Part shown: in pieces, positions 54,861 through 64,000 of the stretch
How the letters are laid out: every line of letters begins with the position of its first letter
How positions within the stretch are numbered: position 1 is the stretch's first letter
Assembly: GCA_034008185.1 (NCBI GenBank)
Contig: CM067084.1
Coordinates: 19,124,885-19,188,884, forward strand
DNA: 64,000 bases
Reading direction: 5' to 3'
Source of the DNA: Gorsachius magnificus
Lineage: Eukaryota; Chordata; Aves; Pelecaniformes; Ardeidae
Position numbers and translations under genes: made by a program
The notes under the pieces: generated by a model
Told to the model about the DNA's origin: nothing
The model's input: the letters and a program-made list of their open reading frames with translations, nothing else
Databases searched by the model: none

Positions 54861-57494
54861 TACTTCAAAGAACCATTAAAAATATAGACTTTGCTTTAAT
54901 GGTACACACTTTATTAGTGCACATATCTATAAACTTTTGTAGGATATAATCGTCTATAGTTTATTTAGTCCTTTTACTTCAGCTGGGGTTTAATTTTTTT
55001 TAAATAAATGTGCTTATGTGGTCATTTTAGGTCCTAAAAAAATCAGAAAATCAAAGCTGTTTCAATAACCAATGAATTTTATGCTAAATTCACTAAAGCA
55101 AGGGGTCAGCTGACATATGCTCCTTTATCCCGATTTTTAAAACTGGAAGCATTCTTAATGTTTCTAGGTATTTGACTAAAGAATACTGCATTCCATGTTT
55201 GTTAGAGGAAATAGAAACCATAGGTTTTTTGCTTCGCATTTGTCTTTCAGCTTTAAGTTCTTCCATTAAAAAATGTTTCCTAGTATGACCTATCAATCAC
55301 TCTCCATTAAATCTCATTGATTAGTATTTAGATAAATTCAGACAGGATTGTGTTTTCTTTTATGGTTTCTGTTAATTTTCTTTATGGAATTGGTTTGTAC
55401 AGGACTTCATAAAAACATGAGCTATTACAGTATTATAATTGTCAACAAAAAATGATTTTCAAATCTCTTGTCAGCAAAGATGAAGGATGAATAAATGTTA
55501 ATTATAAACGGTAAGTCTGTCAAAAGCATTTGGTTTTGAATAACAACCATATTGCTGCAATATAAAAGTAGAATCCTTTGCTATGCTGCCCAGAAGGCTG
55601 GAAATAAGACCTCCTGAATTTTAATCCAAGCTCTGCAGCTAAAACATTAAGGAGTCGTGAAAAAGTTATTTATGCTTTTTTCTTGTGTGTGCTGTTAAAT
55701 GGATTATGAGAACAGAAAGAATGCTTTGGTGGCATAAGACCCTAGAAAACAGCCACTCATGAACCATGTTCTGTTGCTTCTCATACTGAAACATTCTACT
55801 AAATATGCGAATAATATGTTTACAACAAATTCAAAGCAAAAGATATAGCAGAAAATGACAAAATTAGTCATGTTAATGGTGATGTGTGCTGACTTTAAAA
55901 TTGCTGTAAAAGAACAGCAAAATGACACTGATGAAAAAGCTTTTGTTATGTCATTTTGAGGAAAGTGGGATCAATGCCAGAAGAGGAAAAGGCATATTAC
56001 CTAGCTGCGTTTTAGCTATTTCAAGCCACCAAGTAATGCTATCCATTAAGTACAGAGCTTACTGTAGTCCATGGACAAAAGGCTTCTTTGCCTGGTTTTA
56101 AAATGTGATTGCTTTTAAATGAGGTTTGAAATAGGCAAACAAAATAAATACAGGCTTGATGTGGTCTTAATTTTAGATAGTGGGTACCAGTCTGCATAAT
56201 GTTCATTAGTTTAGACTTGGAAGAGTGCTTTGTGGCTGCTATGAATAAATACACACAACTTATGTAAGTAAATGAGAAGGTTCAAATTGTATATTTGTTA
56301 ATGGAGTTAAATTAACTGACACAGTCTACAGCTGCATGAGATCTTCCTACCTTTAATAGATAATCTGTTATAAAGTGATATACAAAGTCCCAATATAACA
56401 TTTCCTCATACCTTTCAGCTTTCAAAACCTTTTTATTCAGAGTGATATTCTGTCTTGTCTTTATTGGTCATAAGATACAGTAAGGAACCACTTAATCTCA
56501 AGAAATTTCATATGCTTCAGTGTTTCTGTATTCAGTATTCTGAGATCACAAATGAGTTTTTTGATTGTGTACAGTCCCCTACAGACTGTTTTGGTCCATC
56601 AAAGATTTTTTTTTTTTTTTCATGTATACAGAGAGAACTGAAAAGCTCAACTTTTACTATGTATTCTTTAACTTCTTCAGAAAACTCAAATCCAGTTACA
56701 ACTCTCTTTATAAATGTGCTCTATCTAGAGCCTCAGTGTTCCATGTTATGCGCGTGAACTCATTGTACTCAGGATTAAGAACAGACAAAGGCTGATCAAC
56801 GCACTGCACAGCTATCACTGTCTTTTCTTTCCCCTAGCACTACCCTACCCATCCTAAAATGTTTTAAAAATACAGTGCTATCATTTTATCTTTTGGCTTA
56901 CAAGAATATTTATATAGTTTAACTGATACGAAGAATGACAGCCCAAGAGGTGCTTATGGTAAAGTTTCATTATTGATTTATCCCTGTTGCTGTTGAGATG
57001 TTTTTGCAAAATTTCAGCATTGAAAACTCCTTTTCCCTGCCTTTCACAGTTTAATTAGTAAATATTGGGCAAACTAAGAAAACTGAAGCATTTACACTCT
57101 ATTCTGATTGATCATAATTTGCAGGATTGTAATACCTTCCTCAGAATTATTTATTTTTAGCTGCTTTCACTTCTGTTGGTCAATAAATTTTAAAATTTTC
57201 CGAAGGTGAGCTGCATGTAGAGCTAAAAGCTTTATAAGTGAACACACTCCCTGTGTATGTCTTCATGTATTTTAGGTTGTAAGCTATTTAAGGAAAGCTA
57301 TTTGAATGCATTTTCTCTGTCTCCCAAAAATTTCTGTCTATGGGACATGTGACACATGAACAAATACTTCAAGCTTAAAAACAAAAGTAACAATGATGTA
57401 TGTAGTAGTGATATACATCAATGATATGATATATTGCAACACAAAACATACCCCAAAACCACAGAAGACATCTGATAACTGTCCAATTTCTTTG

Positions 57495-57499
57495 CTGAT
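57495..57499. repeat. Target-site duplication, left copy, of LTR 57500-58065
   Basis: CTGAT, identical to the right copy at 58066-58070. An exact 5-bp duplication supports one integrase-made insertion and fits ERVL-type elements. Confidence 0.85.
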
Positions 57500-58065
57500 T
57501 TTCCTGTTTTCGGCTGGGGTAGAGTTAATTTTCTCCCTAGTAGCTGGCACAGTGCTATGTTTTGGATTTAGGATGAGAAGAATGTTGATAACACTCTGAT
57601 GGTTTAGTTGTTGCTGAGCAGTGCTCAAACCAGCCAAGGACTTTTCAGCTTCCCCTGCTCTGCCAGGGGAACAAGAAGCTGGGAGGGGGCCCAGCCAGGA
57701 CAGCTGGCCCCAACTGGCCAAAGGGCTATGCCAGACCATGTGATGTCATACTGGGGGGCAGCTGGCCGGGGGAGCGGGAAGGGGGCAAGGGGGGAAGACT
57801 TGCAGTCATTCCTCGGGGACAGGCAGGTCATCAGTTGGTGGGTGGTGAGCAATTGCATTGTGCATCACTTGCTTTGTATATTTTTATTACTAATAGCATT
57901 TTGACTACTCCTATTTTGCTTCATTATTCAACAGTTATTAAACTGTTCTTATCTCAGCCCATGGGTTTTCTCTTCCAATTTTCTCCCACATCCCACCAGG
58001 TGTGAGGAGTGAGCGAGCGAGCGGCTGTGCAGTGCTTAGCTGCTGGCTGGGGTTAAACCACAACA
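57500..58065 (+). mobile_element. Solo LTR of the second kind, TATA region missing (LTR D)
   Basis: A 566-bp solo LTR flanked by perfect 5-bp direct repeats CTGAT (57495-57499 and 58066-58070), which fixes both ends. The start is TTTCCTG where the sister has TGTCCTG, so the terminal TG has mutated. It shares AGAGTTAATTTTC, GTGAGCAATTGCATTGTGCA and the AAACCACAACA end with the copy at 27698. The part that carries TATAAA in that copy is absent; instead the sequence passes from TGATGTCATACTGG directly into a strongly G-rich block (57753-57794). ATTAAA is at 57937-57942. The open frames on both strands here are products of the LTR. Confidence 0.92.
57937..57942 (+). terminator. Poly(A) signal of LTR D
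   Basis: ATTAAA at the same distance from the LTR end (128 bp from its first base) as in the copy at 27698-28221. Confidence 0.5.
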
Positions 58066-58070
58066 CTGAT
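58066..58070. repeat. Target-site duplication, right copy, of LTR 57500-58065
   Basis: CTGAT directly after the CAACA end of the LTR; pairs with 57495-57499. Confidence 0.85.
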
Positions 58071-58515
58071 TCAGTAGGAGTGATGTTATTTTGCATTGGT
58101 TTCAGTAAGTTCTGAAGATATTTTAGAAAGATATCAGAAAGATATTTATATCAGGAAGTATTTAGAAAATGATAATAGAAAAACTGATTTTAATTTGATC
58201 CAATTTTAACTGAAGACAAACGAAGTAGGTCTATAATATAGGCTCTAGATAACTAAAGAGAAGCAATGAGAAAAGAAGTACTTTCATCTTTTTCAGTAAA
58301 CCACTTGGTATGATGCCACATGAGAACCTGTTCAGTCAACTAAAACACTGGGAGTTTGTAGAGAAATCATAAAATTAATCAGGAGCTGGCTGAAAGGGAG
58401 GTGATATGTGTTCAATGAAATACAAAAATATCATTTTGAGAAGGAGTTGTTATTGAAGTTCTCCAGTGACCACCTGGGAATGAAACTTATTTAATGCTTT
58501 CACTAATACCCTGAC

Positions 58516-58537
58516 AAAAAAAAAAAAAAAAAAAAAA
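58516..58537. repeat. 22-base A homopolymer
   Basis: The longest A run in the window, between CCTGAC and GAGAAGCC. It sits just upstream of the CR1 remnant. Confidence 0.9.
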
Positions 58538-58544
58538 GAGAAGC

Positions 58545-58940
58545 CTCTCCAAGACCAAGATTTGGGACACATCATCAGAACAGAGAAATGTTGGATTACT
58601 ATAGTAGAGGAATTGGACAACCTTGAAGCTTGGCACAGTAAAAATGAGATGAAAGGTAATGTTACAAAGTGCAAGATCTTATACTTGGTTAATAGTAAGA
58701 AATTATACTTAAAACTGAGAACTAATCTACTGGAAAGAGCAGAGTAAAAGAAAGCCGGGGAGGCCTGTCTATCACAGGGCAACTGTGAGAAAACAGATGA
58801 GATCAATGTGGAAATGGCGATTGCATTCTACAGGCATATTGTCTGAAGTCTTTCAGGAAAAGGTATGGATTAGTTGATAAACTGCACTTTTTTTCATTCA
58901 AAATATTGTGTACAGTTTTATTTCATGTGTTTTCAGGAAG
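58545..58940 (+). mobile_element. CR1-type LINE remnant, ORF2 C-terminal part
   Basis: On the + strand, 58608-58710 decodes as EELDNLEAWHSKNEMKGN then VTKCKILYLVNSKK, the CR1 thumb block (usual pattern L-D-x-L-x-x-W-x-x-x-x-x-M-x-F-N-x-x-K-C-K-x-x-x-L). Further decayed matches run to about 58940, including AAATATTGTGTACAGTTTTA near 58900. A 22-base A run (58516-58537) lies just upstream. It is decayed, with no intact frame. Confidence 0.75.
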
Positions 58941-59610
58941 GATAAAATCAAGCTGCATCAAATACAGTGATAACTTCAGTAACAAAAAACATGATGGGAG
59001 GAACCAGAACTTGACTCGGTACCGTTAACCAGAATGAAGGGTAGGGGAGTTTGCAGAATGGCTGTAGCAGCCAGGAGATATGTCAAACCCTCTCCACTAT
59101 CTCACACACGTTCCTCAACCAGCGAGGAGTGTCTTATATTTAAACCATTAGGGTTTTTTCAGTCTTGGGCATTTCTGAGCCCTTCCGAGTTCTTTTTTTC
59201 CTGGTCATGGTTAATGTTTTAAAATGTCTTCCCAGTAGTTAACACTTACTCTGTTTTCACCACTTTTGTCCTCTTTTATAATCACCTCTTTTATGTTCTT
59301 CCAACCAGATATTTTTACACAGCTGCTTGTAGCCTGTTCTGTTGTCCACATCTCCTAACTGTACCTCTAGCTTTTATTTAAATGGGTTTCTTTCGGTTTT
59401 TTGTTTACTTTTCTCCCCTTTATCTGAAAGAACATATCCAGGGGCTGTTTGTAGTTATGAACCAGGGAGGCATGTCAGACTGATATTGCATCTGGAGAAG
59501 TTACAAACAAACTCATTAATACGGTGTACCATAGTAACATTCATGCTTCTGATAACGACAAGCTATAAAAGGTAAAACCTTACTTACTTATATATAATGT
59601 TATAGCTACC

Positions 59611-59629
59611 TTTTTTTTTTTTTTTTTTT
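59611..59629. repeat. 19-base T homopolymer
   Basis: An uninterrupted T run after TATAGCTACC; no splice or repeat landmark beside it. Confidence 0.85.
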
Positions 59630-62600
59630 GCTTGGTGTTGGTATTTGTAAACTGAATTCATATCGCTTCCAGTTTTTCTAAACCTTTACTCTTTTTCATT
59701 TAAAATTAAATAAACAAAATGTATGAGACAAAGCTTTAAAGAATTACCATTGCTTTACAAGGACAACATGGAGAGAAAGCTAGGAGTCATCCTAGCAGGT
59801 GGTATCTCCCAGTGCCATGGCTTCAGTCTCTGGCAAAAAAGTATTTGCTCTCAGAACTAGGTTTATTTTAGGGAGGAAAGAAGACATGGTAAATGCATCA
59901 TTTAGTTCCTAGGCCTATGTTTTCTGTTTCCAAAGGGATGTCAGGCTCTGAGAGGTGCTGCCCAGTGTGCCTCGGAGTTACCTGTCAAAGAGCTCTGCGC
60001 CGCTCCAGGTACTGCTCTGTCAGCTTAGGGCTTTTTCAGTTGTGTGGTTCTTTTTTTTTCCCAGATAAGGAGAAAATATATGCAATATTTTTCTCTTTAG
60101 AAAATAAAAAAAAGTTATAACTTAGATATTTTTTTCCTAGAAATTAACCATGTAAAATATACACAATTGTGTAATATATGAAGGTTTTTTTTACTTAAAT
60201 GTTGTTCAGTATCTTGTGGGAAAACAGTGATTCTAGTGATTTTTTTAGAGTGGGGGTTTCTTCATAACTTTTAAGAAATATGTAATGTCAGTATGTTGAC
60301 CACTTCCAGGTAGGACAACTGTTTCTTAATTTTATTACATTTTGCATTTGGCTGTTTTATTACAATATAGGCGTGTGATAGAAGTTGTAAATGGAATATG
60401 AAAATATTATATTGAAGTTTGAGAATTATTTCAGTAATTCTTAGGAAATTCCTCTGGCAAAATTAGTGTTATTATCTTACATTATTATTGTAACCATAAC
60501 ATTATTTATGGCAAGGCTATCATTGCTATTAAAAATAAGGCAGTTTAAAAAAAAATCAGATGAACTGTTAGCATCAACAAAATAATACAGTAATGCCTCT
60601 GATTTCAGAATGCCATCTTTGCTAAGGTAGCATATGTTAAGTTTGACATTTGATAGATGTTCCCTTTTCTTGTGTTGCACTCTGATTAAAATTATAAACA
60701 CATCTGGAATAGTTACTGGCCTTCTGTATACAGGCATCCATAGTAATACTGGAGTTAACTGAAAAAAGACTTTGAAATCTTGTAGAACTTAAATTGGCTA
60801 TCCCAGTTTATCATTTAAGGCTTAGCACTTTTCATAGAGGGCCCTACAGCATAGGCTGATTTCATGATAGTTACTTCATGACCTTCCTAAATTAAATAGT
60901 GACATTGGAAACCACAGATAACTATCCTTTTATAAATGGAGTATCAGGATATTTATCTACCTTTTGAGATCTTTTCGCAGTGAATTCAACAAAGCAGCAA
61001 AATATCTATACTATCAGTTTTCTACCAGAAGTTTTGAATCGTTCAGTAGCCATACAGTTACGTCTCGGAAAGTCTGCCTGATAGAGGCACTGAAGAACCA
61101 TCTCCTATAACATTGGAGCTGAAATGCTTCTGATAATGCAGTTAATTTTAAAACCTACAGTAAATAACCCAATATTCAACCTAATTCATACATTTCCTTT
61201 TCCTTAGTGTAACAAATGGCATCAGAGAATGCATCTAGTTGGAAAAAAATGGGTCACTCATTTGCATATGTCTGGTGGGCAGTATCACTTGAGTTTTGAG
61301 TCATAGAATATTCATTATGGAAAAGAATCAGGTTTTTTTAGTCTAAATATAAAATTAATATTTTTAATCACACAAAATTGAACCATTTGGTCTAATTCTA
61401 GAACAATAAAACTTTCTTTCCTGAAGATATTGAGGTGCCCCTCTGATGCTTGCATTTGGAAAAAAAAAATTATGTTAATTACAAAGTATGGCTTTTATGA
61501 GGCTAAAAAGAACCTGTAAAGGATCTTAGCTTGCTTATAGGTTGTTGCTTTGCTATAATGGAAGGATTACTGTCTCCCTTATATGAAATTAATTTGGTAA
61601 TTAAAAGAGAATAGTTATATGATGCCTTTTGTAGTTGCTTAAAAAAATGAAAGATAAAAAATGTAGAGACTTTTCATGCTTTAGTAGCTGAGTGTAAAAA
61701 TTGCTATTTGGATGGTCTTTAATTCCTATATAGCTCTTTTGTCTAATATGACAAAGTTCTTATAAACATGGAATTTTAATAGGTTATGTTTAATCAGGCA
61801 CACCGCAAGTAAAAAGACAACTCTCAGCTGTTCAGCCTCTAACCTATAGGCAATTACACAAGAGGAAAGAGTATACAGTGTCCTCAAATTAATGTGTATA
61901 ATTCTTTTTTTATGTTAGTGTCCAAATGAGTTGTGGGTTGTGGGACATAGTGAAGTGGCCTTCTATTAATATCAGAGCTGTTTAGTAAAAAGATTAGCAG
62001 AGAAAGTTTCAAGGTCTGGACTCCCATCACACATGTCTAAATTTTTAAAACTTTATTTGAAAACTCAAATAATGAGGAACTTCTGGTTAACCTGAAAAAT
62101 TATAAATTTTTTCCCTTGGATTAAAATGAACATTGCTGCTCACATTTTTTTGTTTTCTTGTTGAAATTCGTCCAGTTACTTTGGTTTTAGTTTGTGTTAT
62201 GACACAAAGGTAGTTACTGAAGTCATGCTTTATTTTTTTGTGATATGAGATATCAGAGGCAATAAAAAAATAGGGGGAAATGTACTTCCCATAGTGTTAG
62301 TTTGAAAGGGTTGAGAGTACTTCTCTATTAATATTAATTTTATTTACTTGGTTTTGCATCTAGTAGATTTGTTCCAAAATTGTATGACAAAGTTTTCCTT
62401 AAATTAAATATAAAAATACATTTCCTTTAAAGGCTGCATACTCTGTATTTACCAGTATGTTTGTTCATATTTAATTTAATTTCATTAGGATTTTCTTTTA
62501 ACTTATAAAATTTATTTTGTATTGCAATCACATATTTTTTTTGATGTTTCACGTACCATGCCATAAACTGTGTTCATTTTCACAGGATATTAAGTGAGTT

Positions 62601-63252
62601 TGAATTTGCTGTGCTGGTGTTAATTTTAGAAATGCTGGATAATTTTCAAAAGCAATGTTGAAATTTCTTTATGATTCAAACAATACTTGTGAATGTGAAA
62701 AAGCAATTTTGTGTCCCTCAAATTTCTCATATTGATTGAATTTTCTCATGTGCATGCGTCCTTATGAAACATGAGTGTTTGCATGTATTGGCGGTGGTTT
62801 TTCTACAAAATGTTTTAGCAATTTGTCTGTCTTAAAGAAAAAACAAAACATACACACTCCAATCCCAAACAAAAACCTATGACACACTTTTGAAACTGCC
62901 TCCTCTAAATGTACTGTTTTACAGATATTTTACATTGGGTTATTTTAGGTAATAATAAATTAAAAGTGGCTAGGGAAGCCTTGTGAAACAGCTTAAAACA
63001 CTATCAATTTCTACTGTGTTGCACAATAAATGCAAAAAAATAGGTGGCAAATATTTGTGGATTGAGATAATTCACAATATTTCAGGTGGTGCATTGCATC
63101 TACTTCAGGTTTGTCTTTCACTGTTATACAGTATTGTACTCTGTACTTCTACCAGGTGCTGTAATCCATCCTGGTGGTTGCTTCTGTTCCTTGGCAGACA
63201 GAGCAGTTTCAGAATTGATGCAATGAAGTGCTTTGGGTTTTTTTCAGTTCCG

Positions 63253-63282
63253 CCCCCCCCCCCCCCCCCCATTTTTTTTTTT
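63253..63282. repeat. 18-base C run, then A and 11 T
   Basis: C63253-63270, one A, T63272-63282. It lies inside an open frame whose P and F runs come only from this tract. Confidence 0.9.
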
Positions 63283-64000
63283 CTGTATTTGCAGAGATTT
63301 ATTCAAGTACACAAATATTTATTATTCTGGCTCTGAATTTCTGCAGTAGTTGTAAAAGGAATCATGTTTGACCAGAGAAATGTAGTAGAAATTTTTTTAA
63401 CACTGTTGTGTTTTTTTTTTAAATGACATTAACTAATGTGTTTGGATGATGATTAATGAGTATTCTTCTGAGACTGAAGTGGGAAGGATTACTAATGCCA
63501 GTTTGGTCTGGAAACCATGTTTTCACTGATATCAAGGAAAAAGCCCCATAAAAACTGGTTTACAGAAAAGGAATCTTATACTTTAATTTTATATTCTGAA
63601 TACAGAATTCACTTTGTCCATTTTGGTTTCAGCCCTTTACGTTTTGTACTCTGAGCTCCCTTTGTATTTTTCTTTTCTGGTAATGAACTCATATGACTGA
63701 CTTCTAGCAGTACTGCCATCTTCATTCAGACAAAGGTGCTGACTACTCCGTTGCATTGGCCTTAACTGGCAAATAACTTCTGGTTATTTGTGTCTGCCTT
63801 TGAATACACTGTCATGTTTATTACAGTCTTACCTCTGAAATTCATTTTCATGTTAAATGCATCTTTTCTTACAGGGCGATACTTGTCAGTCAAGTTAATT
63901 GAAATGTCATGCTGACCTTTATTCGAAATGCTCTGAACTTCCTGTGGTTGTTGGAAATTCTTTTTGCTTTGATTCCAATTAAAATTCTTAAATTACCAGT

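Noticed and set aside
57338..57739. 133-codon - strand open frame with a twin at 27578-27835
   Set aside because: The similarity of the two peptides comes from antisense reading of the two related LTRs, not from a gene family.
58450..58806. 118-codon - strand open frame with an F run
   Set aside because: The F run is the 22-base A homopolymer, and the rest is antisense to a CR1 remnant.
63241..63300. Proline run followed by phenylalanine run in an open frame at 62983-63336
   Set aside because: Produced only by the C18 and T11 homopolymers; no protein signature around it.
63861..63915. TTTTCTTACAG acceptor-like site near the window end
   Set aside because: All three frames hit stops within about 40 bases, and none resembles the expected Ig-domain exon of FSTL5.

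Overview
The window is a gene-poor, AT-rich stretch of a bird genome. The avian call rests on a 5'-truncated CR1 LINE ending in the typical ATTCTATGA-type 3' repeats (about 42838-43092), on older CR1-like remnants, and on four solo LTRs of two kinds that I recognise as common in bird genomes. Nothing bacterial or viral-genomic is present.

The only coding sequence I can support is two consecutive exons on the + strand: 11902-12098 (197 bp) and 26508-26628 (121 bp). Both have canonical AG/GT splice sites, and their phases match each other. Together they encode the EF-hand pair of a follistatin-like protein, best matched to FSTL5 (FSTL4 is the alternative paralogue). Everything else is intron: at least 11.9 kb upstream, 14.4 kb between the exons, and at least 37.4 kb downstream with no further exon found. 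Large introns fit this gene, which is very long in vertebrates.

The introns hold these elements. (1) Two related solo LTRs, both reading on the - strand, at 17613-18495 and 19628-20705. (2) Two solo LTRs of a second kind, both reading on the + strand, at 27698-28221 and 57500-58065. The last has a perfect 5-bp target duplication, and the other three have 4-of-5 matches. A 5-bp duplication points to ERVL-like (class III) elements. The two kinds share a 3' module although their upstream parts look unrelated. (3) Six CR1/L3-type LINE remnants: four on the - strand (22590-23490, 40590-41610, 45270-45870, 54270-54860) and two on the + strand (42838-43092, 58545-58940). (4) Many homopolymer and G/T- or A/C-only tracts, several able to form G-quadruplexes. 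(5) A few unexplained non-repeat patches that could be conserved regulatory elements; that is inference only.

I found no new biological system here. The observations most worth checking are the shared 3' module of the two LTR kinds, the sense-strand LTR with promoter and poly(A) signals 1.07 kb after the second exon, and the LTR at 57500-58065 whose expected TATA region is missing beside a strong G-quadruplex motif.
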